DNA of 64,000 bases from Bacteroidaceae bacterium (GTDB lineage: Bacteria; Bacteroidota; Bacteroidia; Bacteroidales; Bacteroidaceae): positions 1 to 64,000 of the forward strand of contig JAFVTT010000010.1 of NCBI GenBank assembly GCA_017503065.1, read 5' to 3'. This document shows positions 35,901-44,792 of the stretch, piece by piece. The notes under the pieces were generated by a model. The model did not search any database. It was not told the DNA's origin and saw only the letters and a program-made list of their open reading frames with translations. Each line of letters begins with the position of its first letter. The first letter of the stretch is position 1. The translations under genes were made by a program, and so were the position numbers.

Positions 35901-36905
35901 CTCAGGTGCAGAACCTTCCGTATTCCATTTATTTTCTATTTCCTTTTGCAGTTGTGTCAGCCGGTCGGCATTCTTCTTCATGTCCGCATCGCTGGACGGA
36001 ATACTTACATCATCAACGAAAACACCGAATTGGCGGATACCTAATTCGTGCATCTTCTCGAATTTGCTCATGATATCGCTGATGACTGTGTTGCTGCCCA
36101 AAAACTCGTTACCCGGATGAATGGCCCAGATGAAGTTCACCTTTGTTTCCTCGCTCACCTTGGCAAGGTCGCGCAACATATCCTGTGTCAACCATCCGTT
36201 TTTCTCCTGTTCTGCAGAAATGGTGGTAGGATACGGATCTTTCCACATCTGTGAATGATAGGGATCGCTCTTTGCACCGAACATGTAGGTATTCATCTTG
36301 AATCGCATCATGTAACGCATTAAATCCTTTTTCACGTCCACACTATACGGGTAACCATAGTAGCCTTCTACCAAACCTCTGTTCTGTTGGTCGGCATAGT
36401 CGTAGATGGTAGTAAAGTCCAATGCATTGTCGTGCATCTGTTCCAACATCTGCTCCAAAGAGGCCAAGGCACAGAACACGGCGTTGGTGTGCTCTCCTAA
36501 AATGGTTATTCCATCAGCATTTACCTTGATGGCATGACGGTCAAACCTATTAGCCTTCATAATGCTTTCCTTTTTTAATGCCAAGGTTTCATACGCATAA
36601 GTTTCTACATTCTCACCACTGCCTATGGTTCCCAATCGAAGTGTTATGTTTCCTGCATCAGTAGTTCCTTCCACGACCTCCATGCCATGTTGTGACAGGA
36701 CATCTGCCAGTCGCTTCTTGGTCATAAGATCTATGGTACTCTCAAACACCACATTAACTTTATTGGTCATTGTCAAACTACCCCTGTTCATTGTTATTGA
36801 ATGAGGTATGGGATAAATAACATACTTATCGGCATGCGCATAGATAAAATGAACAGACAACAATAAAGTTATCATTACTGCTCTCAAAATAAACTTCTTA
36901 ATCAT
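32922..36905 (-). CDS. Large multidomain GH84 hexosaminidase with F5/8-type modules
   Basis: A 1327-residue exported GH84 enzyme, almost twice the size of the one at 1810. Signal peptide (ending YAHA), N-terminal alpha/beta domain (about 30-150), then the barrel with catalytic pair D298-D299 in FGVFVDDVSIP and family motifs RGLVEGYYGYPYS and FIWAIHPG. A helical region follows, then two discoidin/F5/8 type C-like carbohydrate-binding domains (about 775-920 and 1080-1240; 'DGKYDTYTC', 'DGKQNTFWHSAWS'), a FIVAR-like helix pair (about 1250-1290) and a T9SS-like tail (VIYDLSGRRVA ... GVYIVDGKKQIFK). Probable host-mucin or glycoprotein target. Likely in an operon with the GH2 gene. Confidence 0.9.
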   Translation of the reverse strand: MIKKFILRAVMITLLLSVHFIYAHADKYVIYPIPHSITMNRGSLTMTNKVNVVFESTIDLMTKKRLADVLSQHGMEVVEGTTDAGNITLRLGTIGSGENVETYAYETLALKKESIMKANRFDRHAIKVNADGITILGEHTNAVFCALASLEQMLEQMHDNALDFTTIYDYADQQNRGLVEGYYGYPYSVDVKKDLMRYMMRFKMNTYMFGAKSDPYHSQMWKDPYPTTISAEQEKNGWLTQDMLRDLAKVSEETKVNFIWAIHPGNEFLGSNTVISDIMSKFEKMHELGIRQFGVFVDDVSIPSSDADMKKNADRLTQLQKEIENKWNTEGSAPEDTVRPLHFVPQIYCNSFASSVDQRQRFMTALSKVPSYITVYSTGQGVWSVPNNDHTITVKQEFGRAMSWWWNYPCNDNADGQIYPMDMYSNFVDMPAVDNGERLPSKLNNCQGIVANPMQQGQVAKTSLFSIADYTWNNAGFKNEESWEASFNTIIKNEDVRQAYHDITYYLRWNEPQSIQTLINNYKNSLESGLPNSSDLIAVIQKIRTDCEKVITLKDSEIHSDRLLYADIAPWLHTLHTYSIVIENMLGILDNQEDGHVQNWLSVKEVSDSLISLDNSTLYTAYALEGMGNSISVSSRQAQLSRLYLYPFISYLKERSIDTYFSDPTDISAPTMVSNSPLLNPTLTISGGKIFMTLPTSNLDVNKYVGVRLSEPILLDKINITEELLPYARYSTNGKEWKKLASTSELPQEHVAYFIFLNDTDKGIKEFTLSEDIFSFNIAVQAKAQSVTLPEGNIYDGHTAAFMVDGKYDTYTCLNRNQQTGDMYTLDLGTETILHDVRLCMGTVNGDYPNVARIQYSANGTKWANLKVMGTDTYNWNIDLEQNVTYSDEMVYCDFDGAGISARYIRLRLITANTSNWMRLYEIEVNRQHEQNSTLSECMDAENKEVNELTDDNAQTGIPATTTSPITYFFNRHFNLQGVTLYSILSSVQTTISVTEDGERWTSVGTLGEPCQYIDLSAYPKASAIRMEWQGSEVPDIFEITPKYDTNASTLPEEESELAKAFDLLKSKAQHALDSCGQGNKLITSNSQFSSPYTEPTEGSLNNLLDGKQNTFWHSAWSMGNVQDGVHYLEIALPEGTIGDVIMHYGRRSDTDGHHLIKAKILGVVSGSGTSANTEVVCELDMPLKSQTETIKRAFTLPKAYSAIRLLEIRTSGDMKGVSAGFFHIGEMQIYDVQKYYIIKDAEAEAQALMKAMLPLPSEATDKDYEELQKAYNDFMYKVFGIIPSGIYDISGANKTTDNVIYDLSGRRVATPVKGVYIVDGKKQIFK

Positions 36906-36957
36906 GGATATTATATATTATGGTGTGTTGTATTAACGCGTGTTCAAAGGATTCACA

Positions 36958-37839
36958 CTATTTATATTCGCCTAAATTCTTGCAATACTTGCCTCCGAAC
37001 ATGCAATAAAGTCCGAGCAATACGAAAGGAACGCTGAGCAACTGACCCATGTTGAACGTCATGGAGGATTCAAAGTCAACCTGATTCTCCTTTGTGAACT
37101 CTATGAATATTCTTGAAAGGAATATCAGGAATATGCACAAGCCGAAATAGAAGCCGGAACCCACACGGATGTCAAACAAGGGCTTCTTATCCTTGTTCAC
37201 TCCCTTTATTCCAAGGGAGCGGCGGTATATCGCCCAACCAATGAAGAAGAACAAGGCATAGCATAGTGCCTCGTACAACTGGCCGGGATGGCGTGGCTGC
37301 ATGTCCACACGCTGGAAGATGAATGCCCATGGCACATCGGTGGGACGACCTATGATTTCCGAGTTCATCAGGTTGCCAAGGCGTATAGCACAAGCACAGA
37401 TGGGGGTGACTATGGCCACATTGTCCAATACGTGCATCAGATTCAACTTTACATTACTGCTATAAAGTATTATAGCCAGCATCAAGCCTAAAGTGCCGCC
37501 ATGCGATGCAAGACCCTCATAACCCGTAAAGTGCCATTCGCCATCGGCAAACTTGCGTATAGGCAGGAACATCTCCACAGGATGGGAAAGGAAATAATCA
37601 GGTTCGTAGAAAAGGCAATGGCCAAGTCGTGCACCTATGAGTATGCCGAGGAAGCAGTAGATGAACATGGGTTCAAACTTGTCCTCACCCAACTTCTGCT
37701 CCTTAAACAAATAGTGCATCAACTGGTACACGGCAAAAAGACCTATGCACCATAAGAGCGAATACCACCTTACCTCTATAGGGCCAAGGCTGAAGGCCAC
37801 TATATCTGGATTCCAAAGTATATATGCAGGAATTGTCAT
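36958..37839 (-). CDS. lgt: Prolipoprotein diacylglyceryl transferase Lgt
   Basis: A 293-residue inner-membrane enzyme that attaches diacylglycerol to the lipobox cysteine of prolipoproteins. About seven hydrophobic segments are visible. The Lgt signature is present as IRLGNLMNSEIIGRPTDVPW, with the HGG motif (EGLASHGGTLGL) and the YxxxWC-type N-terminal motif (VRWYSLLWCIG). Length is close to the family norm. It starts three bases after the ychF stop codon, so the two are probably cotranscribed. Confidence 0.95.
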   Translation of the reverse strand: MTIPAYILWNPDIVAFSLGPIEVRWYSLLWCIGLFAVYQLMHYLFKEQKLGEDKFEPMFIYCFLGILIGARLGHCLFYEPDYFLSHPVEMFLPIRKFADGEWHFTGYEGLASHGGTLGLMLAIILYSSNVKLNLMHVLDNVAIVTPICACAIRLGNLMNSEIIGRPTDVPWAFIFQRVDMQPRHPGQLYEALCYALFFFIGWAIYRRSLGIKGVNKDKKPLFDIRVGSGFYFGLCIFLIFLSRIFIEFTKENQVDFESSMTFNMGQLLSVPFVLLGLYCMFGGKYCKNLGEYK

Positions 37840-37842
37840 ACC

Positions 37843-38940
37843 TTATACATTGAAGCGGAAGTGCATGATGTCACCGTCCTGAACAACATATTCCTTGCCC
37901 TCTACACCCATCTTGCCGGCTTCGCGAACGGCGGCTTCGCTTCCGTAATGGATGTAGTCGTCGTACTTGATAACCTCGGCACGGATGAAACCCTTTTCAA
38001 AGTCGGTGTGGATGACACCTGCACACTGAGGTGCCTTCCATCCACGGCGGAAGGTCCATGCCTTTACCTCCATCTCGCCTGCGGTGATGAATGTCTGAAG
38101 GGTGAGAAGGCTGTATATGGCCTTGATAAGGCGGTTGCATCCGCTCTCGGACAATCCCATGTCCTCAAGGAACATCTGTTTCTCCTCGTAGGTTTCCAGT
38201 TCGGCAATGTCGGCCTCCGTCTGTGCACTGATGATGAGCATTTCTGCCTCCTCGTCCTTTATTGCTTCTGCCACACGGGCGGTGTGCTCGTTGCCGGTGG
38301 AAGCGCTCTTGTCGTCAACGTTACATACATAAAGTACGGGCTTGGCCGTGAGGAGGAACAGTGACTTGGCCGCTGCCTGCTCGTCCTCCGTCTCAAACGA
38401 TACGGTGCGTGCACTCTTGCCTTCAAGCAGAACCTTACGATAGGTGTCTATTACATCCATCTCTATCTTTGCTGCCTTGTCGCCACCCACACGGGCAGCC
38501 TTTTCAACACGCTTGGCACGGTTCTCCAGTGTCTCCAGGTCCTTCAACTGAAGTTCCATGTCAATGATTTCCTTATCGCGGACAGGATCCACGCTACCGT
38601 CCACGTGAACGATACCAGAGTCATCGAAGCAACGTAGCACATGTATGATGGCATCGCACTCGCGAATGTTGGCAAGGAACTGGTTGCCCAGACCTTCACC
38701 CTTGCTGGCTCCCTTCACAAGACCGGCAATGTCCACTATATCGCATACGGCCGGTACTATGCGGCCGGGCTTTACTATTTCTGCCAACTTGGTCAGACGC
38801 TCGTCGGGCACACTGACCTGTCCCAACTGGGCATCAATGGTGCAGAAGGGAAAATTGGCCGCCTGTGCCTTGGCGCTCGAGAGACAATTGAACAATGTTG
38901 ATTTGCCCACGTTGGGCAGTCCTACAATACCTGCTTTCAT
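37843..38940 (-). CDS. ychF: YchF/OLA1-type redox-regulated ATPase
   Basis: A 365-residue Obg-family P-loop protein of the YchF/OLA1 group, which binds ATP rather than GTP and associates with ribosomes. Walker A/G1 is GLPNVGKST (residues 6-14), G3 lies in [16 protein letters not shown], and the altered specificity motif is CNVDDKS. The helical insertion (about 135-200) and C-terminal TGS domain (about 280-363; '[16 protein letters not shown]', '[13 protein letters not shown]') complete the usual domain order. First gene of a ychF-lgt pair. Confidence 0.95.
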   Translation of the reverse strand: MKAGIVGLPNVGKSTLFNCLSSAKAQAANFPFCTIDAQLGQVSVPDERLTKLAEIVKPGRIVPAVCDIVDIAGLVKGASKGEGLGNQFLANIRECDAIIHVLRCFDDSGIVHVDGSVDPVRDKEIIDMELQLKDLETLENRAKRVEKAARVGGDKAAKIEMDVIDTYRKVLLEGKSARTVSFETEDEQAAAKSLFLLTAKPVLYVCNVDDKSASTGNEHTARVAEAIKDEEAEMLIISAQTEADIAELETYEEKQMFLEDMGLSESGCNRLIKAIYSLLTLQTFITAGEMEVKAWTFRRGWKAPQCAGVIHTDFEKGFIRAEVIKYDDYIHYGSEAAVREAGKMGVEGKEYVVQDGDIMHFRFNV

Positions 38941-38992
38941 CTTATTATCTTTTATTAATTATTATCTGATGTATTATCTTATCTTTATTTAT

Positions 38993-41224
38993 TCATAGCA
39001 CGGTGTTGAGTTTCCTGAGACTCTCATACTCTCCTACCACCCAGATGGTGTCCATGCTCTGTATTATACGTTCGGGACTTGGAGACACGAGATTTCCTGA
39101 CTCATCTTCAAAACCTATGACCGTGCAGTGGTATTCCTGCCTTAATCCGCTATTGGCTAAAGTCCTGCCTATGAAGGCCGACCCGTTGTTAAGTGTGTAC
39201 CTCCTGATTGTAAGAGGCTCTGCCTGTAGTGTGTCGTTGATACCTGTTGTTTCGGTGTACATCTTCTGGCGTATAGATTCTATGCTTCTATCGTCGCCCA
39301 CCACTTCAAGTACATCGCCGGGGAATATCATATTCTCCCCACCGGGTATGTTTATACGAACCTTTCCGCGTACTATGGAGGCTATGTGCACATTGTTATG
39401 CCTGCCGAAGTTAAGGGCAGAGAGTTTCTTGCCTGCCCATTTGCTTAATTCCGGTACGGTGAGACGTGCAAGGTGTATGTCGCGACCGCGAAGCATGCGC
39501 GAATAACTGCATACGCTATTCTCCCTGCGTCGGAGGTTCTGCTTGAAAGTACGCTCTATGCGTATGCTTACCATCTTGACAAGCCTGCTCCATATTATTA
39601 CACCCATTATCAGTGCAGAAAGCGCTATGTCTATGTACAATGGCATGTCGCTACTGTACTCTATCACACTATATATGATTCCGGCACTGAGAATGAACCT
39701 TATCAATATGGTTAGGTTTATGAAGAATACGTGCATACCGCCATGTTCACGAAGGAACTGTACCTCCATACTATGGTTCTTGCGCATAACCACTGCTCTG
39801 AGGAATGGGGAGATGAATATCACTATAAGCGGAATGCAATATGCACCTATGAGAGGTTTCAGTGTTGCAAGGCCGAAACCCACGAAGGCAGAGGAAAGCA
39901 CCAGATATGATACCGTCTGATAGCACAGGGCCTGCAGAAGGGCTTTCCACGTACCTATAATGTTCTTGCGCATTACGTTCATGCTGCCGAATATGTTCTT
40001 CCTGCCGTGGATATTGCCCTTTATGCCACTTACCGTGCCATAATTGATGTTCCTCTCCAACATCCTGCTTACGGGATCGGACAACTTTATCATATATGGT
40101 GTTATGAACGTGGTGATGATACTTACCGCCACTACTATCGGATAGAGTTTACCGCTTGTTACGCCAAGTTGCTCACCAAGCACGGCCAGTATGAAGGCAA
40201 ACTCGCCTATCTGCACCATGGAAAAACCGCTATGAACACTATCGCTCAACGAACTTCCCGTAAGGAGATAAGACAATGTGCCTATTATCATCTGACCGAA
40301 CACTATACTTATAGTCAACACAAGTATCACTGGCCAATAGGCTAAGAGAACCTCTGGATTTACCATCATTCCCACACTTACAAAGAAGATGGCACCAAAC
40401 AGGTCCCTGACAGGTTCCACAGCCTTCTCTATCTGTTCGGCCTCTACCGTCTCTGCCAATATGCTGCCCATCATAAAGGCTCCGAATGCAGGGCTGTATC
40501 CTGCATGTGTGCTGATGAGCACAAGCAGGAAACACAAGGCAAGGGACACTATCATGAGGGTCTCCCTGTTCATGTAACGCTTGTAACGTTTCAATAGTAT
40601 GGGGAGAATGTATATTCCAACCAAGAACCATATCAACAGCACACTGGACAAACCAAACAGACTTTCCATCAGTGCCATGCCCTCAAACCTTCTTGTGGCG
40701 GCAATGGTGCTCAGCACCACCATCAGCAGGATGCCAAGTATATCCTCAATGATGAGCACGGAGAGTACGTTTCCGGCAAAATGCTTGTGCCGGAGACCCA
40801 AATCATCGTATGCCTTATATATAATGGTGGTACTGCTCATTGCCAGCATGCCACCAAGGAACATGCTGTCCATACTGTTCCACCCGAACAATCCTCCTGC
40901 TACATTGCCCACACCTATCATTCCTGCCATAATAAGGCATGCACAGATGATGGGCGACACTCCCATTTGGATTATCTTCTTGAAAGAGAATTCAAGGCCC
41001 AGGGTGAACATCAGGATAATCACACCTATCTGTCCCCATTGCTCACATTCGTCCATATCTCCTATAGTGGGAGTATATGGCATATAGGGTCCTGCAAGAA
41101 AACCGGCAACTATGTAGCCAAGTACAAGAGGTTGCTTCATTTTCTTGAACAAAACCGTAGTGACTCCCGCCACTATGAGTATGTATGCAAGGTCGGTTAT
41201 CAGTGTAGGCAGAGTTTCCTGCAT
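38993..41224 (-). CDS. CPA2 cation:proton antiporter with TrkA-C domain
   Basis: A 743-residue inner-membrane protein. Residues about 1-390 form the CPA2 (KefB/GerN-type) antiporter with around a dozen membrane segments and conserved stretches [24 protein letters not shown] and [13 protein letters not shown], whose acidic residues belong to the transport site. A second hydrophobic block (about 430-550) is followed by a cytoplasmic domain with two RCK_C/TrkA_C-like halves (about 590-740). No Rossmann TrkA_N domain is evident, so nucleotide gating as in KefC is not supported. K+ or Na+ exchange for protons is inferred. A 22-bp repeat array lies upstream. Confidence 0.9.
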   Translation of the reverse strand: MQETLPTLITDLAYILIVAGVTTVLFKKMKQPLVLGYIVAGFLAGPYMPYTPTIGDMDECEQWGQIGVIILMFTLGLEFSFKKIIQMGVSPIICACLIMAGMIGVGNVAGGLFGWNSMDSMFLGGMLAMSSTTIIYKAYDDLGLRHKHFAGNVLSVLIIEDILGILLMVVLSTIAATRRFEGMALMESLFGLSSVLLIWFLVGIYILPILLKRYKRYMNRETLMIVSLALCFLLVLISTHAGYSPAFGAFMMGSILAETVEAEQIEKAVEPVRDLFGAIFFVSVGMMVNPEVLLAYWPVILVLTISIVFGQMIIGTLSYLLTGSSLSDSVHSGFSMVQIGEFAFILAVLGEQLGVTSGKLYPIVVAVSIITTFITPYMIKLSDPVSRMLERNINYGTVSGIKGNIHGRKNIFGSMNVMRKNIIGTWKALLQALCYQTVSYLVLSSAFVGFGLATLKPLIGAYCIPLIVIFISPFLRAVVMRKNHSMEVQFLREHGGMHVFFINLTILIRFILSAGIIYSVIEYSSDMPLYIDIALSALIMGVIIWSRLVKMVSIRIERTFKQNLRRRENSVCSYSRMLRGRDIHLARLTVPELSKWAGKKLSALNFGRHNNVHIASIVRGKVRINIPGGENMIFPGDVLEVVGDDRSIESIRQKMYTETTGINDTLQAEPLTIRRYTLNNGSAFIGRTLANSGLRQEYHCTVIGFEDESGNLVSPSPERIIQSMDTIWVVGEYESLRKLNTVL

Positions 41225-41289
41225 TTCCTTCTTATATATTATGCTATACTGGTTCCTTTCTTATTCTATATATATTATATGTTGGATCG

Positions 41290-41430
41290 CATCGTATTGC
41301 AAAGGGAATGACAATGTATTGTCAAAGCCTTTGCAATGTATTGTCACGGCCTTCGCCTCGGGAAGTAATTGCCTTCGCCTCGGGAAGTAATTGCCTTTGC
41401 CTCGGGAAGCGATTGCTTTCGCCTCGGGTC
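41290..41430. repeat. 22-bp tandem repeat array
   Basis: Five full 22-base units start at 41312, 41334, 41356, 41378 and 41400, each ending CYTTYG, flanked by a degenerate unit at 41290 and a partial one at 41422. The first units begin CAATGTATTGTCA and the later ones CCTCGGGAAG, so the array is a mosaic of two variants with constant period. Confidence 0.9.
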
Positions 41431-41436
41431 AAGGAA

Positions 41437-42372
41437 TTAAAGACCCAGTTTCTCGGATATTTCCAACATGCGGTTGATGGGACGTATGGCCTTCTCTGCC
41501 ACCTCGGCATCAACGTGTATCTCCGGTGCCTCGTTCAGGAGGCAATCGTAGAGTTTCTGCATCGTTACGAGTTTCATGTATGAGCACTCGTTGCATGCAC
41601 ATGTACTGTCGCTTGGAGGAGCAGGGATGAAAGTCTTTTCGGGGCATGACTTCTGCATCTCATGAAGGATACCGCTCTCGGTGGCCACAATGAATACCTG
41701 TGCAGGGTCATTGATGCTATACTTCAGAAGAGCCGCAGTACTGCCTACCTTGTCGGCAAGTTTCACCACCGTGCCCTTGCACTCTGGATGTACCAATACC
41801 TTGGCATCGGGATACTGCTTCTTCAGTTCCAGTATCTTCTCCACCGAGAATTTCTCATGCACATGGCATGCACCGTCCCACAGGAGCATGTTCCTGCCCG
41901 TTATACTATTTATATATCCACCCAGGTTGCGGTCGGGGCCGAAGATGATGGGAGTGTCCTGAGGGAGCGACTCCACTATCTGGCGGGCATTGCTGCTGGT
42001 CACCACTATGTCGGTAACGGCCTTGGTGGCAGCCGTGGTGTTTACATAACTTATAACGGTATGACCGGGATGCTCTGCCACGAACTCTGCAAACTTGTCG
42101 GCAGGGCAACTCTCCGCCAGGGAGCAGGTAGCCTCCAGATCGGGAACAAGGACTTTCTTGTCGGGACAGAGTATCTTGCTTGTCTCGCCCATGAAGTGAA
42201 CTCCACACATTACTATTATATCAGCATCGGTGGTTGCCGCCTTCTGTGCCAGAGCCAGTGAGTCACCAACGAAATCGGCTATATCCTGTATCTCACCGTC
42301 GGTGTAGTAGTGTGCCATAATCACCGCATTCTTCTCACGGCACATCCTGCGTATTTCCTCTTTAATGTTCAT
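41437..42372 (-). CDS. nadA: Quinolinate synthase NadA
   Basis: A 311-residue quinolinate synthase, which condenses iminoaspartate with dihydroxyacetone phosphate to quinolinate in NAD synthesis. The three [4Fe-4S] cysteines are in MCGVHFMGET, VHPECKG and CACNECSYM; other hallmarks are MAHYYTDGEIQDIADFVGDS and PDLEATCSLAES. Length is typical. Its partner NadB is encoded 4 kb away at 46306-47901; NadC is not in the window. The gene follows an AT-rich spacer with DnaA-box-like sites. Confidence 0.96.
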   Translation of the reverse strand: MNIKEEIRRMCREKNAVIMAHYYTDGEIQDIADFVGDSLALAQKAATTDADIIVMCGVHFMGETSKILCPDKKVLVPDLEATCSLAESCPADKFAEFVAEHPGHTVISYVNTTAATKAVTDIVVTSSNARQIVESLPQDTPIIFGPDRNLGGYINSITGRNMLLWDGACHVHEKFSVEKILELKKQYPDAKVLVHPECKGTVVKLADKVGSTAALLKYSINDPAQVFIVATESGILHEMQKSCPEKTFIPAPPSDSTCACNECSYMKLVTMQKLYDCLLNEAPEIHVDAEVAEKAIRPINRMLEISEKLGL

Positions 42373-42433
42373 ATTATTATCCTTTATTTATTTAATTTTT
42401 ATATCTATGATGATAATGATAGGGTGTTGATAG

Positions 42434-42638
42434 TGTAGATAACTTATGTTGCCATATCATCTAATGTGCTAATCCTTCGTTCTTTGCATGCTTTTACATC
42501 CATGTAGATAAGGGTTGAAATAACCGTGTTTATAGCCTTTTTGCCTATGTTTATAACTATTCTTCCCCGTTTTTGTTATCATGAATATCAGTGTTATGCA
42601 AGGCTTTTGAACATAGTTATCAACACGAATGTAGATAA
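42434..42638. promoter_or_regulatory. Cluster of DnaA-box-like sites
   Basis: Four near-consensus DnaA boxes lie within about 205 bases: TGTAGATAA (reverse of TTATCTACA) at 42434-42442, 42503-42511 and 42630-42638, and TTATCAACA at 42617-42625. Each differs from TTATCCACA at one position. The spacer is AT-rich. The last two overlap the 3' end of the TrmH-type gene. This may be an origin, a DnaA titration site or a regulatory site. Confidence 0.4.
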
Positions 42639-43159
42639 CTTTTCTGCATGAAATCCCATATTATCATGCCTGCCGTGACGGAAACGTTCATGCTGTGTTT
42701 GGTTCCGAACTGGGGTATTTCCAGGCATCCGTCGGCCATGTCCACTATGTGCTGCTGAACACCCTTCACCTCGTTGCCCATGATGATTGCATACTTCTTT
42801 TCTGGTTCTGGATGGAAGTCTTGTAGCATAGTGCTGCCTTCGCATTGTTCCACCGCCATGATGGTGTATCCTTCCTGGCGAAGCCATTCAACGGCATCCT
42901 CGGTTTGCTTGAAGTATTTCCATTCCACGGTGTCTTCTGCACCAAGGGCTGTCTTGTGTATCTCCACATTAGGCGGTGTGGCGGTAATTCCGCAAAGGCA
43001 TATTCCTGCAAGCCTCATGGCATCTGCCGTGCGGAACACGCTACCAACATTGTATAGGCTGCGGACATGATCCAATACCACCACCAAGGGGTTCTTGTCA
43101 GCCGCTTGAAACTCTTGCGGAGTTATGCGGTTCATTTCCGTTACCTTCAGTTTTCTCAT
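42620..43159 (-). CDS. SpoU/TrmH-family RNA methyltransferase
   Basis: A 179-residue SPOUT methyltransferase without an N-terminal RNA-binding extension. The three SpoU motifs are visible: VRSLYNVGSVFRTADA (motif 1), IIMGNEVKGV (motif 2) and LEIPQFGTKHSMNVSVTAGM (motif 3, forming the knot that holds SAM). These enzymes 2'-O-methylate tRNA or rRNA; the target nucleotide is not evident. The gene is transcribed towards nadA across the DnaA-box-like cluster. Confidence 0.92.
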   Translation of the reverse strand: MRKLKVTEMNRITPQEFQAADKNPLVVVLDHVRSLYNVGSVFRTADAMRLAGICLCGITATPPNVEIHKTALGAEDTVEWKYFKQTEDAVEWLRQEGYTIMAVEQCEGSTMLQDFHPEPEKKYAIIMGNEVKGVQQHIVDMADGCLEIPQFGTKHSMNVSVTAGMIIWDFMQKSYLHSC

Positions 43160-43187
43160 TTCTATTTTATTTTGTACCCCTCCCCAA

Positions 43188-43267
43188 CCCTCCCGCAGGG
43201 GGAGGGAGAGGTTACCATTAACTGTTATTATTTTCTTTACTATATACTCCCCTCCCTTGTGGAGGGG
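43188..43267. repeat. Paired GC-rich hairpins
   Basis: CCCTCCCGCAGGGGGAGGG (43188-43206) and CCCCTCCCTTGTGGAGGGG (43249-43267) are short palindromic elements in the 132-base gap between the DUF4294 and TrmH-type genes. They resemble REP-like intergenic repeats and may act as terminators. Confidence 0.6.
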
Positions 43268-43291
43268 TAAGGGGGTGGGTCTCTCTCTCTT

Positions 43292-43960
43292 TCAAAGCAA
43301 TCCTGCTTCTACTTCTCTTACCACCCTTTCCACCAATTTGTCATCGTTCTCAGGGTCGTATTCTTTCTTTAGAGAGGCATTGAATGTCCATGCAAACACC
43401 TGATAGAAACCAGCCCTGAAAGGACCCAGAAAAGCCTTTACTATCTCGTATGAACTCTGGTTACACTCACGGTCAACGAGTTTTATAAGAAGTTTGCCTT
43501 GCGAATAGGTAAGTTTCTTCATCCTTGGAGAATAGGTTCTCCATATTTCCTTTTCCACTGCTTTTATGTGCTCGTCCTTGCTTTTCTTGTCAGGAAGCAT
43601 TTGCAGGGTTTCGTAGGTTTCCTTTATAAGTGCGTTCACTTCCTGGGCAATTGGAAGTACCGTCTTTACGTTGTGTACAAGTTTGTTGTACCTTTTCCTT
43701 TGCCTGTTGTTTTTGAACTTCAATGGTGCATATACGGGCATTTCCGGCAAAAGATACTGGTACATGGTGTCACCATCCAGAATATAAGGTTTCAGAATAA
43801 GGTATCTTTGAAGTTTAAGTGCATATCCTTCACCTTGCGTAGTTACTTTGTCCTGATGCACGAGACTTAATTTCTCGATGTTCTGCACAACATCATCCTG
43901 GGCATAGGAAATGCCGGTGAATGTTGCAAGAAGCATCAGTATGACAAGTATCTTCCTCAT
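43292..43960 (-). CDS. DUF4294 domain exported protein
   Basis: A 222-residue exported protein with signal peptide ending SYAQ (Gln at predicted +1). The central part (GDTMYQYLLPEMPVYAPLKF followed by KNNRQRKRYNKLVHNVKTVLPIA) matches the DUF4294 pattern widespread in Bacteroidetes. The rest is helical and basic. It is a conserved envelope protein of unknown function with no catalytic motif that I can recognise. Part of the minus-strand gene series, 36 bases downstream of the radical SAM gene, so probably cotranscribed with it. Confidence 0.85.
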   Translation of the reverse strand: MRKILVILMLLATFTGISYAQDDVVQNIEKLSLVHQDKVTTQGEGYALKLQRYLILKPYILDGDTMYQYLLPEMPVYAPLKFKNNRQRKRYNKLVHNVKTVLPIAQEVNALIKETYETLQMLPDKKSKDEHIKAVEKEIWRTYSPRMKKLTYSQGKLLIKLVDRECNQSSYEIVKAFLGPFRAGFYQVFAWTFNASLKKEYDPENDDKLVERVVREVEAGLL

Positions 43961-43996
43961 TCTTTGGTAAATTGTCCTTTTTTCTGTATAGGTATA

Positions 43997-44785
43997 TCAG
44001 TAACTTACGCTCGTATCAAATCCTGCCTTGCGTATTTTCTCTGCTATGCCGTCCATCGTTTCACGGCTTGCCTTTTCCAGGCCTTCGGTTGGCCACTCTC
44101 TGTCCAGAGTGTATATCATCACTTGTCGTGGCTTTATCTTTTTCAGTGCTTCTATGTATGGTTCAATGTATTCGTCCTTGCAGTTGTCCACGGACACCAT
44201 GTTTCCGTCCTTGCCTTTGATATTTCCTTTCATGAACATGGTTTGTATTACGGCATGCCCATTCATTTTGGCAAGTCGTTCTATTATGCTTTCAACATCA
44301 TACTTTCCGGCAGGTTGGTCAACAAGTTCTATGTATTCCGGAGAAACGGTATCCAGTTTCATCAGTGCATTGTCCACCATCATCAGTGCGCTGAACACTT
44401 CCTTGCGATGTATCTGCGTGCTGTTGGACAATACCGTAACCTTTGCCTTGGGAAAGTATTCATCGCGAAGATTCAGCACTTTGTCCACTATCTTTGGAAA
44501 GTTCGGGTGCATGGTAGGTTCGCCATTGCCTGAGAAGGTGAGAGTGTTCAGTTCCTCACCACTCTCCTTCATTGCCGCCAACCTTTCCCTGAGTTTGTAT
44601 TCTATCTCCCCAACCGTAGGCAAAGGTTTGTTTGGCTGGTGGTCTTTGTTCAAACCGCATTCGCAATATACACAATCAAACGAACACCACTTGCCATCAT
44701 CCGGCATAACGTTTATGCCAAGCGATATGCCGAGCCTTCTGCTCTTTACAGGTCCGAATATTGGTGATCTGTGCATCAATGTCAT
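43997..44785 (-). CDS. Radical SAM protein
   Basis: A 262-residue radical SAM enzyme. The cluster motif is CSFDCVYCECG (C-x3-C-x2-C) near residues 34-44, and the SAM-binding TFSGNGEPTMHP motif near residues 82-93 is typical of the MoaA/YfkA-like, tRNA-modification-adjacent group. There is no SPASM or other C-terminal cluster domain. The reaction is not identifiable. It starts seven bases after the trkH stop codon, implying co-transcription, and precedes the DUF4294 gene. Confidence 0.88.
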   Translation of the reverse strand: MTLMHRSPIFGPVKSRRLGISLGINVMPDDGKWCSFDCVYCECGLNKDHQPNKPLPTVGEIEYKLRERLAAMKESGEELNTLTFSGNGEPTMHPNFPKIVDKVLNLRDEYFPKAKVTVLSNSTQIHRKEVFSALMMVDNALMKLDTVSPEYIELVDQPAGKYDVESIIERLAKMNGHAVIQTMFMKGNIKGKDGNMVSVDNCKDEYIEPYIEALKKIKPRQVMIYTLDREWPTEGLEKASRETMDGIAEKIRKAGFDTSVSY

Positions 44786-44792
44786 ATATTTT

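Noticed and set aside
41290..41430. Possible CRISPR array
   Set aside because: The 22-base units are contiguous with no unique spacers of constant length, and no cas gene is nearby.
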